A DNA stretch of 64,000 bases from assembly GCF_024323335.1 (NCBI RefSeq), contig NC_066584.1, forward strand, positions 421,829,319 to 421,893,318, given 5' to 3'. Position numbers and translations under genes: made by a program. The notes below the pieces were generated by a model. The model searched no databases and was not told the origin of the DNA. It was given only the letters and a program-made list of their open reading frames with translations. This stretch comes from Lathyrus oleraceus (lineage: Eukaryota > Streptophyta > Magnoliopsida > Fabales > Fabaceae). How positions within the stretch are numbered: position 1 is the first letter of the stretch; each line of letters opens with the position of its first letter. Of the stretch, positions 46,859 to 59,100 are shown piece by piece.

Positions 46859-47432
46859 AGATGCTGGATTCGTAGGCTTCGGAGGAGATCAGAAAGGAAG
46901 GATCAGAGGCTCCGGAACTATTGGTAATGGCACTCTTCCCTCTATATCTGATGTTCTTTACGTAGAAGGATTAATGCATAACTTGTTATCCATAAGTCAA
47001 TTAAGTGATAATGGTTATGACGTGATCTTTAATCAAAAAACATGTAAAGCCATAAATCAAAACAATGGTTCAGTCCTATTCACAGGCAAGAGGAAAAACA
47101 ACATTTATAAAATCAATCTTTCTGATTTAAAAGAACAAAATGTTAAATGTCTGATGACTGTTCACGAAGAGCAATGGGTGTGGCATAGACGCTTGGGCCA
47201 CATTAGCATGAGGAAACTTTCTCAGCTAAATAAACTCGAGTTAGTCAGAGGCCTACCTAAACTAAAGTTTTCTTCAGATGCTATATGTGAGGCATGTCAG
47301 AAAGGAAAATTTTCAAAAACGTCTTTCAAAAAGAAAAATGTTGTTTCTACCTCTAAGCCTCTGGAACTTCTCCACATTGACTTATTTGGTCCTGTGAAAA
47401 CAGCATCAGTAATGGAAAGAAGTATGGACTAG
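46740..47432 (+). pseudogene. Element E protease and integrase N-terminal region
   Basis: The protease site is DSGCSRHM (Asp at 46797). The pre-integrase zinc region (WHRRLGHIS, CEACQKGK) and the first integrase Asp (LLHIDLFGPV) follow. This segment is one base out of frame with gag upstream and with the integrase core downstream. The downstream break is a missing base near 47411. No ATG starts the frame (TTG at 46740). Confidence 0.88.
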
Positions 47433-48240
47433 TCATTGTTGATGATTACAGTCGCTGGACATGGGTGAAATTCCTAAAGCACAAGAGTGAGTCTCACTTT
47501 GTATTCACTAGTTTCTGCTCCAAAGTGCAAAAAGAATTTGACTCTAAAATTATTAGAGTCAGAAGTGATCATGGTGGGGAATTTGAAAACAAAGATTTTG
47601 AGGAATTATTTGACTCTAATGGAATATCCCATGATTTCTCCTGCCCTAGAACTCCATAACAAAATGGACCTGTAGAGAGGAAGAAAAGGACACTCCAAGA
47701 GATGGCCAAAACCATGATCAATGAAACTAATGTGGCAAAGCACTTTTGGGCAGAAGCTGTAAATACAGCGTGTTACATTCAGAATAGAATCTCTATAAGA
47801 CCTATTCTGGAAAAGACTCCCTATGAACTGTGTAAAGGAAGAAAACCAAACATTTCATATTTTCATCCTTTTGGATGTTCTTGCTTTATCTTAAACACTA
47901 AAGAACATCTGAACAAGTTCGATTCCAAAGCACAGAAAGGTATTATGTTAGGATACTCAGAACGCTCTAAAGGCTACAGAGTATACAACACAGAAACCAA
48001 AATTGTGGAAGAATCAATTCATGTCAGATTTGATGATAAGCTTGACCCTGAAAAGTCAAAGCTAGTTGAAAATTTTGCAGATTTAGAAATCACTCTTGCA
48101 GGATCTGATAAAGCTCCAGAAGCAACTGTCACTCAGAACTCTGAAGAAATTAAATCCCCAGAAATCCCAAAGAAAGTTAAAAGTCTTATCAACGTATCTG
48201 AAGATTTGATTCTGGGAAACAAGGACGAACCTGTCAGAAC
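47433..48240 (+). pseudogene. Element E integrase core and C-terminal region
   Basis: VDDYSRWTWVKFL, the second Asp in RSDHGGEFEN and the Glu in VERKKRTLQEMAK are present, so the catalytic triad is complete when joined with the upstream segment. A TAA at 47657-47659 stands where the family has Gln. The C-terminal GYSERSKGYRVYN motif leads into a variable acidic linker. Confidence 0.88.
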
Positions 48241-49825
48241 CAGATCTACCTTCAGGACTTCTGAAGATACTCCTCTGGGACTAGTGTCTCTGATTGAGCC
48301 TACGTCCTGTGATGAAGCACTTCAAGATAACGACTTGGTTTCAGCCATGCAAGAAGAATTAGATCAATTAACAAAGAATGATGTCTGGGATCTTGTTCCA
48401 AAGCCCAGAGGCACTCACATTATTGGAACCAGATGGGTATTTAGAAACAAGCTGAATGAGAAAGGAGAAGTCGTCAGAAATAAAGCTCGACTGGTAGCTC
48501 AAGGTTATAGTCAACAAGAAGGTATTGACTATAATGAAACCTTTGCTCCAGTCACAAGGTTAGAATCTATTCGTCTTCTTGTATCTTTTGCTATAAACCA
48601 CTCTATAAAATTATATCAAATGGATGTCAAGAGTGCATTCCATAATGTTTATATTTCAGAAGAAGTGTATGTCAACCAACCTCCAGGTTTTGAAAATCCA
48701 AATTTTCCAGAACATGTTTTAAAACTTAAAAAATCTTTATATGGACTTAAACAAGCTCCAAGAGCTTGGTATGAACGTTTAAGCAATTTTCTTCTGGAAC
48801 ACAATTTTATCAGAGGGAAAGTTGACTCCACACTCTTCTATAAGAACCTTAACAATGATCTCATGATATGCCAGGTATACGTTGATGATATTATTTTTGG
48901 TTCAGTTAACGCCTTTGTTTGTCAAGAATTCTCTGAGTTAATGCAGGCAGAATTTGAAATGAGCTTAATGCAAGAACTAAAGTTCTTTCTGGGAATTTAA
49001 ATTAACCAAACTTCAGAAGTTACATACGTTCATCAAAGCAAATACATTAAAGATGTTCTAAATAAATTTGATATGGCTGACTGCAACTCTGCAAAAACTC
49101 CCATGCATCCGACATGCATTCTTGAAAAGGAAGAAGTAAGCAAAAAGGTTTGTCAGAAGCTCTATCGAGGTATGATAGGCTCTCTTCTCTATCTGACTGC
49201 TACTCGTCCTGATATTCTCTTTAGTGTCTATCTCTGTGCCATATTCCAATCAGATCCTAGAGAATCTCATTTAACAGCAGTTAAGAGAATTCACAAGTAT
49301 CTGAAAGGAACTCCTAACCTGGGCCTGATGTATGAGAAAACATCAGAGTATAAACTTTCGGGTTACTGTGATGCAGATTATGCAGGAAATAGATTAGAAC
49401 GAAAAAGCATATCTGGAAATTGCCAGCTTCTGGGAAACAATCTGATATCCTGGGCTAGCAAGAGACAGTCAACTATTGCTCTATCTACTGCAGAAGCAGA
49501 ATATATCTCAGCATCACTGTGCATAACTCAGATGCTCTGGATGAAGAATCAGTTAGAAGATCTGCAAATCTTCGAGAGTAACATTCCTATCTTCTGTGAT
49601 AATACTGCTGCCATTTGTCTAAGTAAGAATCCCATTCTACACTCCAGAGCTAAGCACATTGAAATAAAACATCATTTTATCAGAGACTATGTTCAGAAAG
49701 GGATAGTAACATTGAAGTTCATTGATACAGATCATCAATGGGCAGATATATTTACTAAGCCTTTAGCTGAAGATAGATTTCTTTTTATCTTAGAAAATCT
49801 GAACATTCAAAATTGCCCTGAATAA
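48241..49825 (+). pseudogene. Element E reverse transcriptase and RNase H
   Basis: Copia RT motifs TRWVFRNKLNEKG, ARLVAQGYSQQEGIDY, MDVKSAFHN and YVDD (48878-48889) are intact. RNase H follows with YCDADYAGNR, STAEAEYIS, FCDNTAAICLS and HQWADIFTKPL. The only break is TAA at 48998-49000 between RT and RNase H, where the same frame continues. It is the best kept RT in the window. Confidence 0.93.
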
Positions 49826-50303
49826 ATTGTGCCTCTGAAGATGTAAAATGAGACTCTGACATAAACAAACAAGTTTCTGTCTCTGACTCTGATACTTCTA
49901 CCAAGTTAAGAAGATATCTGAATTAGAAATCTCCAGGAACCAATCCTTTGGTATTCCTGAAGATCAGATACATCAAAACACGTGGAGCACTTAGCGTCTA
50001 ACCTTGGAACTTCTAGACAGTTGTCCAGAAAAAATTCAAAGGCCAGACGATTGAGATCTCCTCGAGCAGTGTGCATACTGTTGGGATTAGACATTCATTA
50101 ATGAGCCTTAATCATTTTTCCCCCAAGCGTGCTAACTTGAGTTTTGTGCTAACGCTGAATTGTGTGTCGTTTTGCATGTGTTTTCGTTTAGGGTATTTAA
50201 ACACTCCTCTCACATTTCACACACTTATCACTCTCACTCACTCTCAAACCCTCTCTGAAGCATTTCTACAAACACTTCATCTTCATCTTCTTCTTCATCA
50301 ACT
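49826..50303 (+). other. Spacer between pol and ORF3 of element E
   Basis: About 480 bp with no supported gene. The last 150 bp are rich in CT repeats (CACTCTCACTCACTCTC) and lead to the ORF3 ATG, like a plant 5' untranslated leader. Confidence 0.6.
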
Positions 50304-52604
50304 ATGGATGCTCAACAAAAACAAGTTTTCAACTTTTCTCAACAAATGGAATCCAACACCACTGCCCAAAGTTCAAGCATTTCCACTCCAACAGTTACAG
50401 GCGTTTCCATTACTCCAGTGTACAAGGAACCCCATGTTCTTGATCGTGAACCCCATATAAACCTAGCAACTCCCTTTGAGGGACTGGAAGTTTTGTGTGA
50501 ATCTCTAGTGGACTTCAACAACATGAAGAGAAATGGAGTAGATCTTACTGAAGAACTCCGTCAACAAGGGTGGGAAAACTACTTCCAAAGGCTTTATGGC
50601 CCTGTTTACCCAAATCTCATCAAAGAATTCTGGAGATTTGCTGACGCTGATGACCATTTCATCGTCTCCTACGTATTGGGGGTAAAGATAGTGATTACTG
50701 AAAAGTCAATTGCTTCTTTACTGAACATGGAGAAAGATGGAGGATGAAGGATCTACAACATCAACCCTAGGTCAAGGCGCATTGCTCAGGAAATAAATCC
50801 AACCATTTTCAAACTCAACACTGAAGGCAATCCTTCAAAGAACAAAGAACTTCATCAGAACCTCAGAGTATGGCTCAAGATCATTCTGGAAACCATTCAT
50901 CATCGCCCAGCATCAAACTCCTCTGACTACATCAATACAGATCAGAAGTGCATTCTGTATTGCATTCACAAGGGTTTGAAGCTCTGCCTTCCTGCACTAC
51001 TCTTCAGATATCTCAGAGACTCTGTAAGGGAGACAAGAAACAACATGAAACCCAGAACCTACATCCCCCTGGGAAGAATGTTGTCTGATGTTCTGATCGA
51101 GAATGGGCTGGTAGATCATCTGGAGAAGAACAAACTGATGGAAGATCTGGCTATAGATACTGGAAGGCCTCTGAACGCCAGAAATCTCAAGAGCATGGGA
51201 ATCTTGAAGAAGATTCAAGTCAGACCCACGCTGGACACCTCCTGGGACGCCTTAAAAGATCAGAGGAAGCTGCCCCATGGTCTTGCAAGGTTCTACAAGA
51301 ATGAACCCAGAGAAGCTATCCTCTTCTATATGCAGCGTCTGGAGGATGAAGGAGTCGACATCTCTGACTTCAGACTGGACGATTGTCTAGATTCAGAAGA
51401 AGACTTTGTCAGGTTCAAAAGAGGTCCCTCTGAAAAGAAGTCTTCAAAGGCCAAGAAAGGAAGGCTAGGAGAGACTTCTGGAAACAGATCTCCAGCACCT
51501 CTGCAAGTAACTACTGGTAAGTCTGCTCCCTCTATTCCCTCTGAACATCTTATGGCTTCTTCTAATCCTCTCCCAAAACCACCTATATACACATCCTCTG
51601 AAACCCCACCTTCTACAACTAGAACCTCACAACCTCTACCCAATTTTAATCTTGCTCATACATCACTACCTCTATCTGAAACTGAATAAATGAACCAAAC
51701 CACTTCCTCTTCATCATCTTCAGCCCCAGAATCACCTCCATACCTTATCCTCTCCTCTGACCCAGAACACTCTGACCCTAACTCTCCAACCCTAGCCCAA
51801 ATTCAGGCTCAAAACCTCACTTCACAACAACCAACACAACCTGAAGTAACTTCACCACCACAACAAACAACAAACACACCCTCTGAAGCTCAACCCTCTG
51901 ACCTCCACACCTCTGATATCACCCCGCCAAACACCTCCGCTGAACCTGAACCTGAACCTCTAACACTAAACCTCAGCCCTCCAACCTCTCCACCTCATAC
52001 ATCTGAACCTGACCTTTCTATACCTACCCTTGAGAAAGCCATCATGTTGTTCGCAGGGGCTTCAGTTCAGAAGGTCAAGTCTCTGACCAATAACTCTGGC
52101 ATCAGTGATGATCCCGATTCTGTAAGGACACACTGGAACAGAGTCATTGGCTGGATGACCTCTGAGGTTTTTAAACTGAAGCACATCTCTGAACAAGTCA
52201 GAAACGACTTTATCAGAGATGCTGAGGCAAGACTACAGGAGAGACTTACAAGAGAAGCTGAAGAAGAAGCCAGAAGGATGGAGGAAGAAAGAGCAAGGGA
52301 AGCTGAAATCCTAAGGGAAAAGGAAGCTGAAGCTAAAGCTCTGGCCGATGCTGCTGCTGCTGCCGAAGCTGAAGCACAGGCTGCTGCTGAAGCTGAAGCA
52401 AAGGCCGCTGCTGAAGCACAACAGGCTCTGACTCAGGGGGAGTCCTCATCTGTTGTTCCTATGGTTCTCCAGACGCTGGAAGAACTGAAGAAAGATCAGA
52501 AGGAACTCCGTGCCGGAATGGATAAACAAGACACTGTCAACGACAACATTCAGAACATGCTAGCTCAATTGCTTCAGAGAATGCCTCCGCCTCCCAACCC
52601 CTAG
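50304..52604 (+). pseudogene. Element E ORF3 (Sirevirus env-like ORF)
   Basis: One frame of about 767 codons with TGA at 50745-50747 and TAA at 51687-51689. It has an N-terminal globular region (about residues 30-330; NYFQRLYGPVYPNLIKEFWRF), a Ser/Pro/Thr-rich middle (about 380-570) and a Glu/Ala-rich coiled coil (52200-52440). SIRE1 of soybean has an ORF at this place that was called envelope-like. I see no signal peptide and no membrane segment here, so that role is not supported. Its layout (globular part, Pro-rich hinge, coiled coil) resembles the accessory ORFs of element C, although the sequences are not obviously alike. Confidence 0.85.
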
Positions 52605-53025
52605 GCACTTAGGATTTTGTTTGCCTGTTGTCTTGCTTTCCTTGTTTCTGATGTTTACTTGTTCTTTTTGCCCTTGTCTCTGTTGCCTTTTTATCTGAAT
52701 ACAATGCTTTTCTCTTGAATTTTTTTTTTGCTATGTCTTTTTGATTCTGACAAAAAGGGGGAGAAGTCATTAATTAGCTCTGATGAAAATACTGTCTAAA
52801 TACCTTAAGCACTCTGCAACATATTTTTCTTAAAAATAAATTTATCTAACACTAGACTTAAGAAATTGCAGAAGGTATCAAGAAACCTCATTGCTTGGAA
52901 GCTCTGGTAAGGACATCTGAACTCCCTAGCCTATCTCAGGGGGAGCTCTTGTCTATCTGATCTGATATTGTTTATGTTTCATCTGCTAATTGAGTTTGTT
53001 TTGTCATCATCAAAAAGGGGGAGAT
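52605..53025 (+). other. Element E 3' noncoding region with two polypurine tracts
   Basis: AAAAAGGGGGAGA occurs at 52752-52764 and again at 53012-53024, the second followed by T and the 3' LTR. Repeated tracts of this type are a known Sirevirus feature. No gene. Confidence 0.88.
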
Positions 53026-53149
53026 TGTAAGAACAAAAATTGTTCTACAACAGATTCCATGATTTTGATGATAACAAAGGATGAAACCAAAAATGGCACC
53101 CTAAGGAAAAGTTTCTAAGTGTGCAGGGTTCTAAGGAAAGAAGGAAGAG

Positions 53150-53169
53150 ATCTGATGACGTCATCAGAT
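53150..53169. promoter_or_regulatory. 20-bp palindrome with TGACGTCA core, element E 3' LTR
   Basis: An identical copy of the palindrome of the 5' LTR, unchanged although the LTRs differ elsewhere. Confidence 0.75.
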
Positions 53170-53648
53170 ACAGAATCATATCAGATACAAATTATCAGAA
53201 GACCAGAAGTAGAAACACGTTCAAGAAAGTCTAACTCTGAGCAAAACAACAAAATATCAGAAGCATCTGAACAAGAAGTATGCTCTAGAAGTTCTGACTC
53301 TGAACAACGGTATGTCAAACTCCAGAAGCTCTCAGCACTATCTGAAGAAACCATCAGAACTCAAAAGAGATCAACATCAGAAGTTAGATAGCAAGATTCC
53401 AAGATTCCCAGAAACATGAAGACTCTGATCATGGATTTCCTAATAAAGAAAGAGTAACGTTAACTTCAAATAAAGGCTTGGAAATGGATTTCCTAATACA
53501 GAAAGAGACGTTAACTCCAAATTCAAATAAAAAGGAACTATATTTGGAAAGAAGTCATTCGAGGAGAAAAAGTAGTGTTGGCAAGAAGCTATATAAGTTA
53601 TGGCATTAATTCAAATTATTGGCCATCAATTTCAAACTACTTCACTCC

Positions 53649-53656
53649 TATATAAA
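53649..53656 (+). promoter_or_regulatory. TATA box in element E 3' LTR
   Basis: TATATAAA as in the 5' LTR. In this LTR it could start transcripts running out into the D LTR. Confidence 0.6.
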
Positions 53657-54094
53657 GGACTGCAATCAACATTGAAATATAGAGAACATACTGAAACATC
53701 AACACACATAAAAACGTTTTATTCTCTCAATCTTCACGAAGCTTTTGCTTAGAACGTGAAACACTTTTTGTTCTTACTGTTGTAATATTTGCTTATCTTA
53801 GAAGCACTCAAGATTACATAAGTCTTTATCTTTGTTGTATTTCCTCAAGTGACTCTGCGCAGTCTGTATACTTGAGAGGACTAAGAGATCTTTCTCTTAG
53901 ACGTTGTTTGTAATCAATCTTTCAAGATTAGTGGATTAAGTCCTTGTTGAAGGAGAAATCACCTTGGCCGGGTGGACTGGAGTAGCTTTGTGTTATAAGC
54001 GAACCAGTATAAATTCCTTGTGTGGTTTTTATTTTAACAAGTGCTTATTTTCCAAAACAATTCAAACCCCCCTTTCTTGTTTTTCTCACCTTCA

Positions 54095-54099
54095 ACAAG
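54095..54099. repeat. Target-site duplication of element E, right copy
   Basis: ACAAG follows the 3' LTR and equals 43908-43912. Confidence 0.95.
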
Positions 54100-56097
54100 C
54101 TTTTCACAACAAGATAAACAAGGCAAGGTCAAAAATGCATATGTACTCAATCATCCTAGAACAAATTATTTTTCCAGCCAGGCACAACTTACAAATTCAT
54201 GCTCATAAAAAACTAGACAGAATAAGGAGCATTTTGCAAAAAATTGAGATCAAATTGGATCAATTTTCAATTTGTTATGATTTTTCTAAGTTCATGAAAA
54301 TAATTGAAGTCAAAATGGACATAGCATGTAAAAATGGGAGGGAAACATGAAAAATGGCAAGGCAGTTTGAAAAGTTCCTTCGCTCAGTATCGAACCGAGC
54401 ACACATTCAAATTTGGCGCGCCAACCTAAAACGACCACGTTTTGGTCTTAAACCATAAACCTGCGCATTTCCAGAATTCGTAGCTAATCCTATGAACATT
54501 TCGTAGCAAAATCCTAGCAAAGTCATAGCGAATCTGGAAACGCTATGAACTTCATAGGTTGAAGATGAAGATCATGATGATCTTCATGCGAATTTCCAGA
54601 AAATCACAAAATATTCCAGAATCCAACCAAAATTATACCATTCGAATCATCATCACATGCACACGCAAGATCCATAAACAATTCATGCAAAAACATCAAA
54701 ACAAGTTCGGATCGAAGAGAATCATTTCAACATGTCAAATATTCAATCATCCATAACTAACTCAAAACAGCACCAAATCACACGATTCAAAGCTCAGATT
54801 CATCAGGACAACAAGATCTACAACAATATCCTAATGAATTCAAGCATTATTGAGATCGAATCCTGACCTCTTGAAGAACAGCTAGCTGGAATCGTGTGGT
54901 ACAAGCTCAGCAAGGCCTCAAATCTCCTCTATGATGCTTGTTGAAGTGATTGATGATGAATTTGAAGCTCAAGTATGCACGAATCCAACTCAATTTGCAA
55001 ATTCCATGGATGCTTCAAGCTTTGAATCTGGTTCAATATGGCACGATTTTCTTTGATTCCACGTCCAATCTTGCTCAACAATGCTTCATGAGCATGAATC
55101 AATCAGTAGAAAATGTTCTTGTGTGAAGAATTTGGAAAAAAAATTGAGAGAATTTTTTTGATGATTTTTGAATCTAGATCTGAAAATGAATCTTATGATG
55201 AATGCAGTTATGATTAACAATATATATGCCATGCTAATGATGCTGAAATCATGTTTAAGCCAAATGTAATTAAGATTAACAAATTGTGAGGTGTATGTAC
55301 AAAAATGGTTTTTCACCTCATGCATGCGTGAACAGTGTACAATGCTGATCCAAAACCTCTTAAACAAGGCCCATGCAAGCTTATGGATTGGTATTTTATG
55401 CCCATGATCAACCAAAATGATTTTGTGAAAATTCTTTCAAAAACTTCATGAATAAGCATATGATCATGCAAGAGGAATTCATGCCATGTAATGAGATGTT
55501 TGGAAACTACAAGTCATGATGAATAAAATGCAAAAAGAACCACCAAAATTGGAGCTTTGGTTCAAAAGTTATGCCCATTTGAACTTTCAAGCACACTTTG
55601 CCATGAATGAGACTTGTTTGAACATGAATGAAGTATTTCTAATCACTTCCCACTTCCAAATCCACAGTTGACTTTGCAGTTGACTTTCTAGGTCTTCAGA
55701 TGACTTGACAATGTTCTGATGAAATTCAAGCCTCTACCACTTGGGATTTTTCTTTAAAATGACATCACAACTCATATGAACTCTTGTGAATGATTGTGGG
55801 GTCCAAATCTCAAGAATGACCACCATCTATTGCTCAATGAATGCCTTTGATTTCCTTGACCTGTTAATGCTTCATCTGCAAGACAAAGGTTAGATGACAT
55901 ATTTTTGTACTTTTTGGTTAGTGATAAAAAGAAAAACAATGATATACAAATGCAAACATGCTCGGTGATCAAGAATCACTCTCAAAAAGATGACCCACCC
56001 ACAGGGAAGGAAGCAAGGTGTCCAATGATCCTTGAGGCAATGCAATGTTATGATATGATGCCATGAGGGATCTTAGGGACAAAATTGGGGTCTTACA
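54100..56097 (-). repeat. Element D 3' LTR, part nearer its 5' end (U3)
   Basis: It runs to GGGGTCTTACA (TGTAAGACCCC on the minus strand) at 56097. With 40967-43912 it makes an LTR of about 4.94 kb. It holds a 23-bp hairpin (54565-54587) and a palindrome TTGGCGCGCCAA near 54415. No gene is supported. Confidence 0.87.
54565..54587. repeat. 11-bp perfect inverted repeat in element D LTR
   Basis: ATGAAGATCAT, one base, ATGATCTTCAT. It would form a tight hairpin or a dimeric binding site. Confidence 0.75.
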
Positions 56098-56112
56098 AAT
56101 GCCCCTATTTAA
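56098..56112 (-). other. Element D polypurine tract
   Basis: The minus strand reads TTAAATAGGGGCATT directly before the LTR start, one base different from element A. Confidence 0.8.
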
Positions 56113-59100
56113 GGTCATTCTAGCCGGAGAAGTGAAGGTTAAAATCTTCATCTCGACGCGGTAGAATGGGCTTAAATAACAGTAATGAGACAAATTTTGG
56201 TCCCTGAGAGACCTCATGATGCAAATGTATGAATGCAAAACAAACTATCTTTGTGGGGAATACGAGTCCGTAAAGAAGAAAAGACGATCCATCGGAGTGA
56301 TACACTTACCAGGAACAGAGACTCTGACAGGACTCTCATGGGGATAAGAACAAGAAAAAAATAATGCGTGAGCAGGACACGACTCCGAATTAGGGGAAAC
56401 TGACGCGGCGCGAACAGGACACGACTGGATTAGAGACCTTACTAGGGAATAAAGGACTCAAACTGGGGAAAAAAAGATTCCAAAGGAAGACACATCCATT
56501 GGAAAGACTCAAGCTGACTCAAATTATCCACGAAGGATACTTCGGATGAAAATCCGGACTCGGACTGGGGATAAAGATTCACACAGAATCTCTCTGCCGG
56601 GGAAAACTGCATATATTAGGGAAAACGCCAATACAACAAAAGGGTAAAATCACAACAGAAACTCCACAGGGGAATGTCTAACAAAGAGACTCTCCTGGAG
56701 AAAATCTGCAAGATGAGGTGTTACCGGCTACTGGGTAACAAACTCAAAGAAACATGTGATATAAACACCGGTTACTGGGTGAAAGAACAACAAGCTCAGG
56801 AAGAATGAATATCTAAGACCGGTATAAAGGTGAGAGATATCAATCAACCAAACATCTGAGAAAGACCTGAAAAAGGTACATCAACTCAGGAAAATCTGAC
56901 TCCACAGGGGACCAAGGTCATAATAGGGAGCAGAAAGGAAGGAACACCAGGGATACCAGTTACTGGGTATATAATAGGTGACCGACCAAAGCGTGAATTG
57001 GTATATATGCAAAAACACTCATCATCCGAAAGGAGGGCTTGAAAAAGCAAATCGACTTATAGGATGGACATTCGACTCCGCAACGGGAAAACGAATCTTA
57101 CTCAGTTGGGGAAAAAACCCAAAGAGCGCATGAGATATAATATCCATTACCGTCAGAACGTGGATAGTATACTCGCATGAGATATATTATCTATTACCGT
57201 CAGAACATAGATAGTATACTCGCATTAGATATATTATCTATTACCGTCAGAACGTAGATAGTATACTCGCATGGAAAGAAGACCAGGGATACCGGTTACT
57301 GGGTATATAATAGGTGACCGACCGAAAAGAGAGACAATCGATACCAACACCAACAGGGTAAACGAAAGATAACTCACAGGGGATAAATTGCAAGCATCCG
57401 GCAATTATCCAAGAGACGTATCATCGGCTACTGGGAGATACACTAAAAAAAAAGGACAATAAACAATATTCGATCCCACAAAGGAATACGAACCTTACTC
57501 GACCGGGGAAACACAACAGGCTTCGATCGAAGAGGGCATGAGATATATTATCCATTACCGTCAGAACATGGATAACATACTCGCATGGAAGATTATCCAC
57601 AACCGGTTACAGGGTTAATAAAGGATAAATCGACCGAAAAGAAAGGCATCGGGATACCAAAACTAGGTATATAAAGATGACCGATCAAGGGGAGCAACAA
57701 TCATTACCAATCAAAAGGGTAAATGAAAGAGAACTCACCGGGGATACGGTGAAAGGACCCGCAGAGGATAAAATTGCTAGCATCCGGCAATTATCCACAA
57801 GGGAAGATCTGCTAGGGATAAAAATTGCTAGCATACGGAAATTACCCAGAAGAAAGAGGGAATATCAACATCGAATACTGGATGAAGATAACCACAAAGA
57901 GTAACCATCATAGGTTAGGATGAACAACAAGGTTAACTCTGCAAAAGGGAGAAATTAGGATTTATAACTACCGAATACGGGGTAGAATACCAAAAACTCT
58001 GGCTGAGGATAAAATTGCTAGCATACAAAGCACAGACTCCGCTAGGGAGACAACAACAACATAGGATTTACAACTACCGAATACTGGGTAGAAGACCACA
58101 AAATCCACCATCAACTAGAATGATCCACAAAGGTTACCTCTGCTAGGGGATAAAAGTAGGGTTTGTAACTACCGAATACATGGTAGAAAACCAACAACTC
58201 TCCTGAGGAATAAAAGGTATATAACTACAAATTCCACCAAGAAGAAAAAAGGGAATCATAGGACTTACAACTACCGGTTACTGGGTAGAGGCCCAAACTC
58301 CACTGGGGATAAAAAGAATTATTGCCGGTTACTGGGCAATTCATTCATTTATTCCACAGGGAAGTACAAGAGACAGTTGAAAAATGCCAATTCAGGATCA
58401 AACCAAAAAGGCAAACTGAATCAAGACTCGTCCTAATGAGGATATAACTCAATAGGAAGATCCATCCCAATATATGCGTTGGGATGAAACGGAAAAAAAC
58501 GTCATCCACGAGGATATATCTCAGTGGGGAATTGCAGAAGGAAAGACAGACACTTTCTGCTTATGGGGTTGACTCTATATTGAGAGATTAGACACCCGAC
58601 ATCTGCTTGGGAAGATCTACTGGAGAGATCTACATCACCGTTAGCAGGAGACAACAAACGAAAGATATATGGCAAAAAATGCAATCATGAATATTTGAAT
58701 GTGGAAAGTATGCGTGAATATGCGTAATTTATGTTTGATGAATGCTGACAAAACTGAAATATCTAACACAAACAGGCCCAGGAATCAAACGCCCGGTACT
58801 ACACTTCCAGAGAAAAATCCAAGGAAAGCCAATCTGCTAGAGATCTAACTGCTAAAAAGCAAAGATCTGCTGGAAAGCAAAAGATCAGAGATATCAAAGA
58901 AATCACAAAATCTCTGAGTGATGGATCATCAATCAACCCAACTGGGGAACAGAAGTTTACAACAGGCAGAAACTGCCACAAAAACAAATTTGTTGGGGAA
59001 ATGGAGAAATCCCAAGATTTCTGCAGGGGGACCCTCAGTATCAACTGGGAAACAAGAGTTCACTGCACAAGCAAGAACTGCTGAAGAGAACAGAATCACG

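Larger units (their letters stand above)
43913..54094 (+). mobile_element. Element E: complete SIRE/Maximus-like copia element
   Basis: A full 10182-bp element with LTRs of 1062 and 1069 bp, 5-bp target-site duplications, initiator-Met tRNA PBS, gag, pol in copia order (protease, integrase, RT, RNase H), an extra ORF3 after pol and a polypurine tract. The extra ORF, the coiled-coil gag tail and the doubled AAAAAGGGGGAGA tract are typical of Sireviruses. The LTRs differ by about 14 substitutions and one 7-bp duplication, so it is the youngest element here. All three coding regions have stops or frameshifts. Confidence 0.95.
53026..54094 (+). repeat. Element E 3' LTR
   Basis: Nearly identical to the 5' LTR. 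One 7-bp duplication near 53396 (CAAGATT type) accounts for the length difference. The palindrome (53150-53169) and TATA box (53649-53656) are kept. Confidence 0.97.

Noticed and set aside
54405..54430. tRNA-like or functional site around TTGGCGCGCCAA
   Set aside because: A 12-bp palindrome only; no cloverleaf can be drawn around it.
54100..56097. Separate intergenic DNA right of element E
   Set aside because: The ACAAG duplication and the TGTAAGACCCC end show it is the other part of the D LTR.
57130..57270. CRISPR-like array
   Set aside because: Units abut without unique spacers, and the context is a plant retroelement.
57677..57904. 75-codon ORF in the D 3' region
   Set aside because: Falls in motif-rich noncoding sequence, charged low-complexity product, no counterpart in A.
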